Shown: positions 12,495 through 25,198, counted from the stretch's first letter. The stretch is DNA of 64,000 nucleotides from Tragulus kanchil (GCA_022376925.1 JAIOJX010000004.1:125327123-125391122); one strand, 5' to 3'. Made by a program: numbers and translations. The notes: generated by a model from the letters alone, not told the origin.

Positions 12495-12711
12495 AAGAAG
12501 GCATCAATAAATTTAAGGTGTTGTTACAAATCCTGGGTAGTAAGCAAGCTTTTGATTTCTGCAACATTAGTAAAATCCTCATTAGTTTTCCTTGAGGAAT
12601 ATTACTTAATCTGAGAAACAGGGGAGGCTAAAAAGTATTATAAAAACCTAATCATCACCCTCTAGAGATAACAACAGTGGTGGTGACTAGACTCTCATTT
12701 CATCCAAAAGA

Positions 12712-12927
12712 GTACGTGAGTGCTAAGTCCCTTCAGCTGTGTCCAACTCTTCATGATGCTATGGACTGTATCCCACCAGGCTCCTGCATCTAAGGGGATT
12801 CTTCAGGAAAGAATACTGGAGTGGGTTGCCATGCCCTCCAACGGGGCATCTTCCCGACCCAGGAATCAAACCTGCAGCTCCTGCATCGCAGGCAGATTCT
12901 TTACCACTGAGCCACAGGAGAAGCCCA
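12712..12927 (-). mobile_element. Bov-tA-type SINE
   Basis: Reverse element: gtccaactcttcatgatgct, aatactggagtgggttgcca, ending gagccacaggagaagccc. Confidence 0.87.
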
Positions 12928-13127
12928 ACCAAAAACATAGGCAAGCTTTTTCTTAAGGCCTGGAGGATTTTGTGTGGAATATGATGGATTTGTGCAATTT
13001 TTAATTCTTTTTCAATTTAACAACTGTTTGTCATATATTAAAGCTCTAAAGTTTAAGTTAGCTACTGGTTATTTAGCCTATAAAATCCGTGCAATGCTTG
13101 TACATAACAATGTTTTTAATACTCCAC

Positions 13128-13371
13128 CGAGTTGCTTGACCTTTTCCGAGTCCATATGAAATATAACTTTGTATTCTCCTCCTAAGGACCCAGACTGCAG
13201 ATAATGTGTCTCATACTCATCAATCAATCATCGGTAGGCATTGTAGTCATACAGAGAGGGAAGGTAGGAGAATTCCTTCCAGAATAACTCAGCCAGTTGT
13301 AAAAACTCTGGATTTTTATTGATAAACTGAGCCACTTCAACAGTGTTCTGAAGAACCAACAATTTATAACT
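13128..13371 (-). pseudogene. C7: C7-like exon 8: MACPF core, nonsense
   Basis: A 244-bp exon, acceptor TTCCTATAG, donor CTCG|GTGGAG (weak). It reads [16 protein letters not shown], then F-L-Q-L-A-E, Y-D-Y-N-A-Y-R, stop, and after it [13 protein letters not shown]. The last stretch is the MACPF signature (Y/W-x-x-F/Y-G-T-H type followed by the G-G-x-Y glycine motif); here the Gly before T-H is Glu. The stop is TGA (13228-13230) where CGA Arg is expected, a CpG-type transition. Confidence 0.85.
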
Positions 13372-13954
13372 CTATAGGAAGAAGAGAGAGTAGAAGGAGT
13401 TTTAGGTTGGAGATTAAAAGGCAATGGAAATAATTCCTGGTCCACTGTCTCCATTAACAGCCACATCCATCAATGCAGACTATATGAATTTTTGGTTTTG
13501 ATGCATAATGAGGTCTCTCCTGAGTCCACCCACTTGAAGCAATCTAAGGAATTTTTGGGATCTCAAAAAGGAATAACATCTGAATGATGACATCATAACC
13601 TGTTTTATAGATGACTTTTAAAACCTCAGGAGGAAATCGTTAAGCCCTCCTCAACTAGAAAAAACGAATCAGCATCATTAACCACTAAATAATCTCACAA
13701 ATTGGGATAGAGTCCACATCTTAACAATGACTTATAGGTAAGGTAATCATCTAATTTATCTTCCATACCGGGGTATTATAGGGTAAGTCACTTTATAATG
13801 AGATCTTTTAAACCCTCCCTAGGCATATTTTCATGATATCCAAGATGGAGCTACCTTGCACCAAATTCTCACTTACATGAACAATATAACATGGATAGGA
13901 CAAATGTTTTCACACTTGTGTTTTCATAATCAACTTCCTTTGTGGGGGGGGGGG

Positions 13955-14095
13955 CACTTCTATTGATCCTTCATTTATTTATCTTTGTTCTTTGACCTGT
14001 GTGGGCCTCCCATCACAGTGGCTATCTCGTTGCAGAGCACCGGCTCTGGGCACATGCACTCCAGAGTTCTGACTTGGTAGTTGGACACATCGGTC
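13955..14095 (-). mobile_element. CHR-type SINE, truncated at a joint
   Basis: Reverse element with only the 3' half (cacttctattgatccttcat to ttggacacatcggtc). Full copies at 15067 and 16307. Confidence 0.85.
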
Positions 14096-14240
14096 AGGGT
14101 TGATGGCAATTTTAATCTTTTGTCATATATTAACAACTGTTTGTCATATATTAAAGCTCTAAAGTTTAAGTTAGCTACTGGTTATTTAGCCTATAAAATC
14201 CGTGCAATGCTTGTACATAACAATGTTTTTAATACTCCAC

Positions 14241-14484
14241 CGAGTTGCTTGACCTTTTCCGAGTCCATATGAAATATAACTTTGTATTCTCCTCCTAAGG
14301 ACCCAGACTGCAGATAATGTGTCTCATACTCATCAATCAATCATCGGTAGGCATTGTAGTCATACAGAGAGGGAAGGTAGGAGAATTCCTTCCAGAATAA
14401 CTCAGCCAGTTGTAAAAACTCTGGATTTTTATTGATAAACTGAGCCACTTCAACAGTGTTCTGAAGAACCAACAATTTATAACT
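14241..14484 (-). pseudogene. C7: C7-like exon 8, duplicate copy
   Basis: Identical copy of exon 8, with the same TGA, from the 1113-bp duplication at 13017/14130. Confidence 0.82.
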
Positions 14485-15066
14485 CTATAGGAAGAAGAGA
14501 GAGTAGAAGGAGTTTTAGGTTGGAGATTAAAAGGCAATGGAAATAATTCCTGGTCCACTGTCTCCATTAACAGCCACATCCATCAATGCAGACTATATGA
14601 ATTTTTGGTTTTGATGCATAATGAGGTCTCTCCTGAGTCCACCCACTTGAAGCAATCTAAGGAATTTTTGGGATCTCAAAAAGGAATAACATCTGAATGA
14701 TGACATCATAACCTGTTTTATAGATGACTTTTAAAACCTCAGGAGGAAATCGTTAAGCCCTCCTCAACTAGAAAAAACGAATCAGCATCATTAACCACTA
14801 AATAATCTCACAAATTGGGATAGAGTCCACATCTTAACAATGACTTATAGGTAAGGTAATCATCTAATTTATCTTCCATACCGGGGTATTATAGGGTAAG
14901 TCACTTTATAATGAGATCTTTTAAACCCTCCCTAGGCATATTTTCATGATATCCAAGATGGAGCTACCTTGCACCAAATTCTCACTTACATGAACAATAT
15001 AACATGGATAGGACAAATGTTTTCACACTTGTGTTTTCATAATCAACTTCCTTTGTGGGGGGGGGG

Positions 15067-15312
15067 GCACTTCTATTGATCCTTCATTTATTTATCTTTG
15101 TTCTTTGACCTGTGTGGGCCTCCCATCACAGTGGCTATCTCGTTGCAGAGCACCGGCTCTGGGCACATGCACTCCAGAGTTCTGACTTGGTAGTTGGACA
15201 CATCGGTCCAGCCACTCTGCGGCACGTGGGATATTCCCAGGCCAGGGATCGAACTGGCACTCCTTGCACTGCAAGGCAGTGTCCTTACCCACTAGACCAC
15301 CAGGGAAGCCCC
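15067..15312 (-). mobile_element. CHR-type SINE
   Basis: Reverse element, complete, ending ccactagaccaccagggaag ccc. It lies just after a run of ten G. Confidence 0.87.
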
Positions 15313-16022
15313 ATAATCAACTTCTTGGTCAAAACACAAACAATATCTATATTTCTTTATACCTTGCTTACGTGATTTATTAAGTTACTGACTTGAAGAA
15401 TGAGATGAACTGAGCATGTTATGAGTGATAATCGACCTGAAAAATTCTTCAGCATTAAGTGTATATCAATTAGTACAATTCATCTCTATTGTTCAGGTTG
15501 CCCATGATGAAAGTTTCGGTATCTCAAAATAAGAGATTATCTAAAGTTAAGTCCCTTAAGCTCCTTGGATGAAAATGTTGGTATCTTCAAAGTAACAAAG
15601 TGCTTTAACATCTTTTATCTTTATACACCTTCTTTGAAAAACTCTAGTATTAGTATCTTGGAAGCACAACTTCATTGGATTTTTGAAGTTGTATAGAACA
15701 CTTAGAGTAGCTTCAGTAATCATGAATTAGAAATTTAGGCTAGTTTTAACTAGAAGACTTTAACGCTCTAGGTATTTTTAGATTTTTAAATAAAAACAAA
15801 TAATGAGAGAATAAAAAGTGTAAATAAATATAATATGAAAGATAATTAACAAGACAAAAACTATACCTTTTAAAGAAATATATGAGGTTATCTCTTTGAA
15901 GAAGATACTACGCCTCTAATTTAAAAATGAGAGCTGATTCTTTTGGTAAATACACTTTTGGTGATGCTAGATATATTTAAACCAACAAACGATGGAAACG
16001 TCAATGAATATTTCACACTGAC

Positions 16023-16056
16023 CTTTTTCTTTTGGAATTCTATAGAGAGTGACTGG
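16023..16056 (-). pseudogene. C7: C7-like exon 7, truncated fragment at a duplication joint
   Basis: The donor and the last 15 or so bases of exon 7 are present, then about 20 bases that are a mangled version of the following exon sequence (agagtgactgg is still recognisable). It is the edge of the first copy of the 14817/16058 duplication. Confidence 0.6.
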
Positions 16057-16306
16057 TGGGATAGAGTCCACATCTTAACAATGACTTATAGGTAAGGTAA
16101 TCATCTAATTTATCTTCCATACCGGGGTATTATAGGGTAAGTCACTTTATAATGAGATCTTTAAACCCTCCCTGGGCATATTTTCATGATATCCAAGATG
16201 GAGCTACCTTGCACCAAATTCTCACTTACATGAACAATATAACATGGATAGGACAAATGTTTTCACACTTGTGTTTTCATAATCAACTTCCTTTGTGGGA
16301 GGGGGG

Positions 16307-16550
16307 GCACTTCTATTGATCCTTCATTTATTTATCTTTGTTCTTTGACCTGTGTAGGCCTCCCAACACAGTGGCTATCTCGCAGAGCACCGGCTCTGGG
16401 CACATGCACTCCAGAGTTCTGACTTGGTAGTTGGACACATCGGTCCAGCCACTCTGCGGCACGTGGGATATTCCCAGGCCAGGGATCGAACTGGCACTCC
16501 TTGCACTGCAAGGCAGTGTCCTTACCCACTAGACCACCAGGGAAGCCCCA
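16307..16550 (-). mobile_element. CHR-type SINE, duplicate copy
   Basis: Copy of 15067-15312 with three substitutions, a 3-bp loss near 16384 and an interrupted G run. Confidence 0.87.
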
Positions 16551-17259
16551 TAATCAACTTCTTGGTCAAAACACAAACAATATCTATATTTCTTTATACC
16601 TTGCTTACGTGATTTATTAAGTTACTGACTTGAAGAATGAGATGAACTGAGCATGTTATGAGTGATAATCGACCTGAAAAATTCTTCAGCATTAAGTGTA
16701 TATCAATTAGTACAATTCATCTCTATTGTTCAGGTTGCCCATGATGAAAGTTTCGGTATCTCAAAATAAGAGATTATCTAAAGTTAAGTCCCTTAAGCTC
16801 CTTGGATGAAAATGTTGGTATCTTCAAAGTAACAAAGTGCTTTAACATCTTTTATCTTTATACACCTTCTTTGAAAAACTCTAGTATTAGTATCTTGGAA
16901 GCACAACTTCATTGGATTTTTGAAGTTGTATAGAACACTTAGAGTAGCTTCAGTAATCATGAATTAGAAATTTAGGCTAGTTTTAACTAGAAGACTTTAA
17001 CGCTCTAGGTATTTTTAGATTTTTAAATAAAAACAAATAATGAGAGAATAAAAAGTGTAAATAAATATAATATGAAAGATAATTAACAAGACAAAAACTA
17101 TACCTTTTAAAGAAATATATGAGGTTATCTCTTTGAAGAAGATACTACGCCTCTAATTTAAAAATGAGAGCTGATTCTTTTGGTAAATACACTTTTGGTG
17201 ATGCTAGATATATTTAAACCAACAAACGATGGAAACGTCAATGAATATTTCACACTGAC

Positions 17260-17430
17260 CTTTTTCTTTTGGAAGGCATTCATATTAGAAGAGTGACTGG
17301 ATGAAGAAGATGAAGAACGAAAGAAGAGGGTCCATCCTTCAGTAGATGAGGAGTGTTCTGTCGATGTCTGTTTTATATAAGACCAGGTACTATTGTAAAA
17401 TTCATTATTAAAATTGTAATTTATTTTGAC
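17260..17430 (-). pseudogene. C7: C7-like exon 7: MACPF segment with Ser-rich stretch, intact
   Basis: A 171-bp exon, acceptor TTCTTTATAG and donor AAG|GTCAGT. Translation starts [18 protein letters not shown] and continues through T-S-T-E-H and the run F-F-R-S-S-S-S-S-S. These match C7, including the unusual polyserine run. No stop or frameshift. It ends K-K-K in place of the family's K-G-K. Confidence 0.82.
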
Positions 17431-17734
17431 CTATAAAGAAAATGAAAAATTTTGCTGTGAGCAAATTAAAGCCTTAGATGTAACCAAGAATCATTCATCA
17501 TGGATCTCTTAATGTGGATACTTTCTTCACATGCTCTTCTCCAAAAAACAAAGCTCTTCATTCATGTAAAAAAACTGAGACTCTCATTAAGACCAGGCCT
17601 GGATGAGTGCAAGAAATAAAGTTCATAATAATAATTACTTAATTCATTATTATAACAATGAGTTCATTATTACAACTACTCTTTGTCAAGAGGGAGACAT
17701 GGTACTTTTAATAAACTTTGTCTATTTTTGAATG

Positions 17735-18056
17735 CTCTGGGTCTTCAATGCTGCATGAGGGCTTTTCTCTAGTTGCAGGGAGTGGAGCCTACTGTCTAGT
17801 TGAGGTGTGCAGGTTTCTCATCACGGTGGCCTCTCTTGTTGCAGAGCAAGGGCTCTAGGGTGCATGGGCTTCAGTAGTTACTGCACGTGGGCTCAATATA
17901 TGTACCTCCCAGGCTCTATGGCACAGACTCAACAGTTGGGACCCACAGGCTCTGTTGCTCAGCAGCATGTGAGATCGTCCCTGGTCAGGAATGGAACCTG
18001 TGTGTCCTGCAGTGGCAGGAGGATTCCTTACCACTGAGCTACCAGGGAAGTCCGGA
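17735..18056 (-). mobile_element. CHR-1-like SINE
   Basis: Reverse element: ctctagttgcagggagtgga, catcacggtggcctctcttg, ending ctgagctaccagggaagtcc. Confidence 0.8.
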
Positions 18057-18420
18057 GACATGGTATTAATAGCAGCCATCCCATGTGATTCATAAGATAC
18101 GGTTGTATATAAACATCTTGTATTCTCTTTTAATGTCAACATTCAGCTCAGAAGTGAGCAAGTTAACAGAGTTACACTAAGAGAGACCCACAGAGCAACT
18201 GGTTCTTGACTTTACATCCAACAGAGGGGCAATGAGATGCAAAACAGATGATACGAAGCATTTAGATCTTTGGGGCTTTGTTTTTAAAATGTTCTGTGTG
18301 ATCCAGTAGTGGATTTAAATTTCTATGAGAGCTGATTCTTTTGGTAAATACACTTTTGGTGATGCTAGATATATTTAAACCAACAAACGATGGAAACGTC
18401 AATGAATATTTCACACTGAC

Positions 18421-18591
18421 CTTTTTCTTTTGGAAGGCATTCATATTAGAAGAGTGACTGGATGAAGAAGATGAAGAACGAAAGAAGAGGGTCCATCCTT
18501 CAGTAGATGAGGAGTGTTCTGTCGATGTCTGTTTTATATAAGACCAGGTACTATTGTAAAATTCATTATTAAAATTGTAATTTATTTTGAC
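18421..18591 (-). pseudogene. C7: C7-like exon 7, duplicate copy
   Basis: Identical copy of exon 7 with both splice sites, from the 1161-bp duplication at 17164/18325. Confidence 0.8.
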
Positions 18592-18895
18592 CTATAAAGA
18601 AAATGAAAAATTTTGCTGTGAGCAAATTAAAGCCTTAGATGTAACCAAGAATCATTCATCATGGATCTCTTAATGTGGATACTTTCTTCACATGCTCTTC
18701 TCCAAAAAACAAAGCTCTTCATTCATGTAAAAAAACTGAGACTCTCATTAAGACCAGGCCTGGATGAGTGCAAGAAATAAAGTTCATAATAATAATTACT
18801 TAATTCATTATTATAACAATGAGTTCATTATTACAACTACTCTTTGTCAAGAGGGAGACATGGTACTTTTAATAAACTTTGTCTATTTTTGAATG

Positions 18896-19217
18896 CTCTG
18901 GGTCTTCAATGCTGCATGAGGGCTTTTCTCTAGTTGCAGGGAGTGGAGCCTACTGTCTAGTTGAGGTGTGCAGGTTTCTCATCACGGTGGCCTCTCTTGT
19001 TGCAGAGCAAGGGCTCTAGGGTGCATGGGCTTCAGTAGTTACTGCACGTGGGCTCAATATATGTACCTCCCAGGCTCTATGGCACAGACTCAACAGTTGG
19101 GACCCACAGGCTCTGTTGCTCAGCAGCATGTGAGATCGTCCCTGGTCAGGAATGGAACCTGTGTGTCCTGCAGTGGCAGGAGGATTCCTTACCACTGAGC
19201 TACCAGGGAAGTCCGGA
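18896..19217 (-). mobile_element. CHR-1-like SINE, duplicate copy
   Basis: Copy of 17735-18056 in duplication 8. Confidence 0.8.
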
Positions 19218-20126
19218 GACATGGTATTAATAGCAGCCATCCCATGTGATTCATAAGATACGGTTGTATATAAACATCTTGTATTCTCTTTTAATGTCAA
19301 CATTCAGCTCAGAAGTGAGCAAGTTAACAGAGTTACACTAAGAGAGACCCACAGAGCAACTGGTTCTTGACTTTACATCCAACAGAGGGGCAATGAGATG
19401 CAAAACAGATGATACGAAGCATTTAGATCTTTGGGGCTTTGTTTTTAAAATGTTCTGTGTGATCCAGTAGTGGATTTAAATTTCTAACTCTGTTTGACTT
19501 GAACAAATGCAAAGATTAGAATTGTCTTTCCTATGCTAGATGGTAGAAGGAAAAGCCATCCCAAAAGAATTTTAAAATAGATAACAGGATAGTTACATGT
19601 GGCTCCAGCATTCAGGGAGAAGACTCATTTCTTTACCCTTTGTCAAACTGATCACATATCAAACTGAGAGCTGGCAAGGAATATAAATGTTGGAAGCATG
19701 CAATGGAAGGTGGGGAAATGAAGACATGAGCACACACACCATCTAAAAGGGTCTAAACACTCAAACCCATCCATTTCAACAATCCTAAACCTCTAGCCAA
19801 TTCTTTCTCCCATTCCCTACAGTATCAATTTCAAAAATCCTGCATCTATTTCAATCCCCCAATCTAACAGTCACTCCTTTCACTCTCAGAAGATAACCCT
19901 AATCTCTTTCTCTACTAACATTTTCTCTGTCAGACAGAGACTTCTCATACTTCTGGCTAATAAATCTACACACTTACAAATACCTTCACTTCCCTTTCTG
20001 CACAGGTGTTCCTCCTCCTGTCTAAGGCTAATTTCTCTGCCTTTTTTCTATATTGCATTCCTCTTGCCCCTCCAAAGAACTAATTAAACTGACTGACTAC
20101 TCCCTATCTTACAGCTTCAACTGTAG

Positions 20127-20332
20127 GTGATGCTCGTGGTGAAGAACCCACCTGGCAGTACAGGAAATGTAAGAGGCGCAGATTCCATCCCTGGACAGGA
20201 AAGATTCCCTGGAGGAAGGCATGGCGACCCACTCTGGTATTCTCGCCTGGAAAATCCCATGGACAGAGGAGCCCGGAAGATTACAGTCTGCAGGGTCTCA
20301 AAAGAGTCAGACATGACTGAAGCAACTTAGCC
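20127..20332 (+). mobile_element. Bov-tA-type SINE, diverged
   Basis: Head degraded (ggtgaagaacccacctggca), body clear (ggtattctcgcctggaaaat, catgactgaagcaacttag). Copy at 21361-21566. Confidence 0.8.
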
Positions 20333-21360
20333 CACACACGGGCACATATTCTAAGTCCGCCAAGTATAATGCACTGCAAGGACTCCAAGGTCACACTTAC
20401 AGGCTTCACACTCCATTAGCTGTTGCCTATGGTCTCAATGACTGTAGATGAACTATTCAACATTCTTTACCTTAGTTTCTTCATCTGTAAAAAAAGCAGA
20501 TGACAGTACCTACCTACTTAGGCTACTGTAAAAAAAAAAAAACCCCCGGGTCCACTTGGAACAGAGTTACACTAAGAGAGACCCACAGAGCAACTGGTTC
20601 TTGACTTTACATCCAACAGAGGGGCAATGAGATGCAAAACAGATGATACGAAGCATTTAGATCTTTGGGGCTTTGTTTTTAAAATGTTCTGTGTGATCCA
20701 GTAGTGGATTTAAATTTCTAACTCTGTTTGACTTGAACAAATGCAAAGATTAGAATTGTCTTTCCTATGCTAGATGGTAGAAGGAAAAGCCATCCCAAAA
20801 GAATTTTAAAATAGATAACAGGATAGTTACATGTGGCTCCAGCATTCAGGGAGAAGACTCATTTCTTTACCCTTTGTCAAACTGATCACATATCAAACTG
20901 AGAGCTGGCAAGGAATATAAATGTTGGAAGCATGCAATGGAAGGTGGGGAAATGAAGACATGAGCACACACACCATCTAAAAGGGTCTAAACACTCAAAC
21001 CCATCCATTTCAACAATCCTAAACCTCTAGCCAATTCTTTCTCCCATTCCCTACAGTATCAATTTCAAAAATCCTGCATCTATTTCAATCCCCCAATCTA
21101 ACAGTCACTCCTTTCACTCTCAGAAGATAACCCTAATCTCTTTCTCTACTAACATTTTCTCTGTCAGACAGAGACTTCTCATACTTCTGGCTAATAAATC
21201 TACACACTTACAAATACCTTCACTTCCCTTTCTGCACAGGTGTTCCTCCTCCTGTCTAAGGCTAATTTCTCTGCCTTTTTTCTATATTGCATTCCTCTTG
21301 CCCCTCCAAAGAACTAATTAAACTGACTGACTACTCCCTATCTTACAGCTTCAACTGTAG

Positions 21361-21566
21361 GTGATGCTCGTGGTGAAGAACCCACCTGGCAGTACAGGAA
21401 ATGTAAGAGGCGCAGATTCCATCCCTGGACAGGAAAGATTCCCTGGAGGAAGGCATGGCGACCCACTCTGGTATTCTCGCCTGGAAAATCCCATGGACAG
21501 AGGAGCCCGGAAGATTACAGTCTGCAGGGTCTCAAAAGAGTCAGACATGACTGAAGCAACTTAGCC
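21361..21566 (+). mobile_element. Bov-tA-type SINE, duplicate copy
   Basis: Copy of 20127-20332 in duplication 9. Confidence 0.8.
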
Positions 21567-21624
21567 CACACACGGGCACATATTCTAAGTCCGCCAAGTA
21601 TAATGCACTGCAAGGACTCCAAGG

Positions 21625-22135
21625 TCACACTTACAGGCTTCACACTCCATTAGCTGTTGCCTATGGTCTCAATGACTGTAGATGAACTATTCAACATTCT
21701 TTACCTTAGTTTCTTCATCTGTAAAAAAAGCAGATGACAGTACCTACCTACTTAGGCTACTGTAAAGAAAAAACAAGGTCCACTTAAAACACTTGAAACA
21801 GGGTTCCCTGGTGGCCCAGTGGGTAGAGTCCACATTGCAGTGCAAGGGACGCTGGTTTGATCCCTGGCCTGGGAAGATCCCAGGTGCCATGGAGCAACTG
21901 GACCTATGTGTCCAACTACCTAGCCAGAACTCTGGAGCGCATGTGCCCAGAGCCGGTGCTCTGCAGCAAGAGAGGCCACTGCAATGAGAGGCGCTCACAC
22001 AGGCCAAAGAACAAAGATGGAAATCAATGAAGACCAATAGAAGTGGCCAAAAAAAAAAAAAAAAAAACACTTGAAACAATGCTTAGTATATAAAGGGCTG
22101 TTAATATACGTAGGCTATTTTTATCATCATTCAAA
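21625..22135 (+). mobile_element. MIR remnant split by a CHR-type SINE
   Basis: MIR core (agtttcttcatctgtaaaaa, gacagtacctacctacttag) is interrupted at 21801-22068 by the SINE and resumes with aatgcttagtatataaaggg. The repeat cacttgaaaca flanks the SINE as target-site duplication. Confidence 0.65.
21801..22068 (+). mobile_element. CHR-type SINE inside MIR
   Basis: Head ggttccctggtggcccagtg, body ending agaccaatagaagtggcc and an A tail. Direct repeat cacttgaaaca on both sides. Confidence 0.87.
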
Positions 22136-22264
22136 TTATTTTTTGCTAACAAAGTAGGTTTAGAAATCTCACATAACTAGACTCATACCAACAGAGGAAG
22201 CAGAGGATCACATAAAGCATTAGTTCAAATTGCCTTTAGAATATGTTTGTGGTATTTGACAGAC

Positions 22265-22855
22265 ATAGGCTCTCTCCTTTAATAATGAAGTGAACTAAAA
22301 TATCATATACCACTTATGTTTAGAATCTAAAAAAATACACAAATGAACTTGTTTACAAAAAAGACTCACAGACATAAAAAACAAACATGGCTACCAATGG
22401 GTAAAGAGCGGGAAGGATAAATTAATTGGGGATTAGGAGATATCAACTATAGAAATAGATAAACATCAAAGTCCAAATGTATAGCACAGAGAACTATATT
22501 CAGTATCTTGTAATAAACTATAATGGAAAAGAATCTGAAAAGAAAATATATATATGACTCTTTGTGACCCTGTGGACCATAACCTACCAGGTTCCTCTGT
22601 CCATGGGATCCTCCAGGCAAGAATACTGGAGTGGGTTGCCATTTCCTTCTCCAGGGGATCTTCCTGAACCAGGGATATAACCTTTATCTCCTGTGCTTCC
22701 TGTATTGCAAGCAGATTCTTTGCCTGCTGAACCATTGGGGAAACCCATGTATTTATATATTAGATAGATATAGATGTAGATGTATAGAACCACTTTGTTA
22801 TACACCAGAAACTAACACAACATTGTAAATCAACTATATTCCATTAAAAAATTTT
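22265..22855 (+). mobile_element. L1-like 3' end, split by a Bov-tA SINE
   Basis: The L1 3' pattern (agactcacagacataaaaaa, caaacatggctaccaatggg, gtatagcacagagaactata, then caccagaaactaacacaaca and ttgtaaatcaactatattcc) is broken at about 22556-22747. Confidence 0.6.
22556..22747 (-). mobile_element. Bov-tA-type SINE nested in L1
   Basis: Reverse element (gactctttgtgaccctgtgg to gaaccattggggaaaccc). A damaged partial copy is at 23714-23829. Confidence 0.85.
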
Positions 22856-24773
22856 GATATTATGAAGTACATCCAAAATCAAAACAGGAGGATCCAGGAA
22901 GTTATTTTCTCTACTCTGATCTTTACTGACTCCCATCTGTAATTCACTGCATGCTGAGAATAAACAGGACAGTCTTTCAGCATCTTCCAGGCTGAACTAA
23001 GCAGGGTAGCACCGTCCCAAAGCAGCCATGGAGCAAGAATCTGCTTATGTTTCCAAGACTTCCTTGTGGTATGAAAAATATGAGCAGAGAACATGTATGG
23101 CTGCAAAGTAAGTGACTTACTCAGTAAGAAATAGGGTTTGTCTTGGATAAACTATCAAGCTGATTTTCAAAACAGATTAGAAGAGAGACCAACTGATTCT
23201 GTTCTCTGTATATTTACTAATGTTTATGCTCCAACAAGCCAAAGTCATGTGTCACCTGTAGAGAGCTGAATTCCCAGTGGCTCCCAGTCTATCTGAACTG
23301 AGGACATTTACCACCTCCATATTGGCACCTGGCTTTCATGCTTCCATGATTGATTCACTGCCTATTCCTTCCACCTCACTTCCCTCCTGTTGGATCCTCA
23401 AAACCTCTCTATTCTTCACTCAGTAACAGGCAATAATTTCCCTCTACCTCTGACAAACATTCCTTCAAATTCAGTGACTGGAAAGGCATTTCAGATGTCA
23501 ATCCAAAAACCAAGTCATGCAGTAGAAAATGAATGGCAGGATTATGCTGTTATTAAAGTATTTTTCTTCTTCAGAAGTGGCAGGTTTCCAGCATGTCTTC
23601 CTTCCATGTCAGAAGTCTTCTACCTGATTATTTCCTCCTCTCTGTATATGTATGCATACACAAACACACACACGTGTGCACACACACTGGATAACCTATT
23701 GTCCTGGACTAGGTACTGGAGTGGGTTGCCATTTCTCAGGGATCTTCCTGAACCAGGATATAACCTTTATCTCCTGTGCTTCCTGTATTGCAAGCAGATT
23801 CTTTGCCTGCTGAACCATTGGGGAAACCCATGTATTTATATATTAGATAGATATAGATGTAGATGTATAGAACCACTTTGTTATACACCAGAAACTAACA
23901 CAACATTGTAAATCAACTATATTCCATTAAAAAATTTTGATATTATGAAGTACATCCAAAATCAAAACAGGAGGATCCAGGAAGTTATTTTCTCTACTCT
24001 GATCTTTACTGACTCCCATCTGTAATTCACTGCATGCTGAGAATAAACAGGACAGTCTTTCAGCATCTTCCAGGCTGAACTAAGCAGGGTAGCACCGTCC
24101 CAAAGCAGCCATGGAGCAAGAATCTGCTTATGTTTCCAAGACTTCCTTGTGGTATGAAAAATATGAGCAGAGAACATGTATGGCTGCAAAGTAAGTGACT
24201 TACTCAGTAAGAAATAGGGTTTGTCTTGGATAAACTATCAAGCTGATTTTCAAAACAGATTAGAAGAGAGACCAACTGATTCTGTTCTCTGTATATTTAC
24301 TAATGTTTATGCTCCAACAAGCCAAAGTCATGTGTCACCTGTAGAGAGCTGAATTCCCAGTGGCTCCCAGTCTATCTGAACTGAGGACATTTACCACCTC
24401 CATATTGGCACCTGGCTTTCATGCTTCCATGATTGATTCACTGCCTATTCCTTCCACCTCACTTCCCTCCTGTTGGATCCTCAAAACCTCTCTATTCTTC
24501 ACTCAGTAACAGGCAATAATTTCCCTCTACCTCTGACAAACATTCCTTCAAATTCAGTGACTGGAAAGGCATTTCAGATGTCAATCCAAAAACCAAGTCA
24601 TGCAGTAGAAAATGAATGGCAGGATTATGCTGTTATTAAAGTATTTTTCTTCTTCAGAAGTGGCAGGTTTCCAGCATGTCTTCCTTCCATGTCAGAAGTC
24701 TTCTACCTGATTATTTCCTCCTCTCTGTATATGTATGCATACACAAACACACACACACGTGTGCACACACACA
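22624..24773. repeat. Direct duplication 10 (offset 1090 falling to 1083)
   Basis: 22624-23687 matches 23714-24773. The second copy lacks several bases inside the SINE at its left edge. The right edge of the first copy is in a CA repeat. Confidence 0.9.
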
Positions 24774-24778
24774 CACAA
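24744..24778. repeat. CA microsatellite
   Basis: Alternating CA with one cacgtgtgca interruption. The shorter form at 23661-23687 is its duplicate, cut by the joint. Confidence 0.9.
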
Positions 24779-24802
24779 TTCTCCCTCTTATAATAATGAA
24801 AG

Positions 24803-24804
<2 letters not shown>

Positions 24805-24846
<42 letters not shown>
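24805..24846. repeat. AT microsatellite
   Basis: About 21 uninterrupted AT units. Confidence 0.95.
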
Positions 24847-24849
<3 letters not shown>

Positions 24850-24979
24850 ATTCTCCCTCTTGGCCAAAGGGTAAATTATATGCTTTTCACCATGTAGAAT
24901 CTCTAGTTGAAAAATCATTTACTACAATACATTGGGAGAGTAAAATAACTAGAAAAATGAAAGACTGTGAAATCTTATA

Positions 24980-25198
24980 CATTGGCATGCATGCTAAGTC
25001 ATGTCCAACTCTGTGTGACCCTATGAGTGGTGGCCTGCTAGGCTCCTCTGTCCAAGGGTTCTTGAGGCAACAATACTGGAGTGGTTTGCCATGCCCATCT
25101 CCAAGGGATCTTCCCAACCCAGGGATCGAACCCAAGTCTCTTACGTCTCCTGAGCTGGCAGGAATGTTCTTTAACACGACTACCACCTGAGACACACT
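24980..25198 (-). mobile_element. Bov-tA-type SINE
   Basis: Reverse element: catgctaagtcatgtccaac, caatactggagtggtttgcc, gggatcgaacccaagtctct. Confidence 0.83.

Larger units (their letters stand above)
13017..15208. repeat. Direct duplication 6 (offset 1113)
   Basis: 13017-14095 equals 14130-15208, with 34 degraded bases between. The first copy ends inside a minus-strand CHR SINE that is complete in the second copy. Confidence 0.92.
14817..17274. repeat. Direct duplication 7 (offset 1241 falling to 1237)
   Basis: 14817-16037 matches 16058-17274 with a few substitutions and small indels, most of them inside the CHR SINE. It overlaps duplication 6, so 14817-15208 has further partners. Confidence 0.9.
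17164..19485. repeat. Direct duplication 8 (offset 1161)
   Basis: 17164-18324 equals 18325-19485; copies touch. It contains exon 7 and a minus-strand CHR-1-like SINE. Confidence 0.92.
19326..21767. repeat. Direct duplication 9 (offset 1234)
   Basis: 19326-20533 equals 20560-21767. The joint 20534-20559 is an A run and a C/G run, followed by a distorted version of the sequence at 21778. Confidence 0.9.

Noticed and set aside
24741..24850. CRISPR-like or satellite array
   Set aside because: It is an ordinary CA plus AT microsatellite; no spacers.
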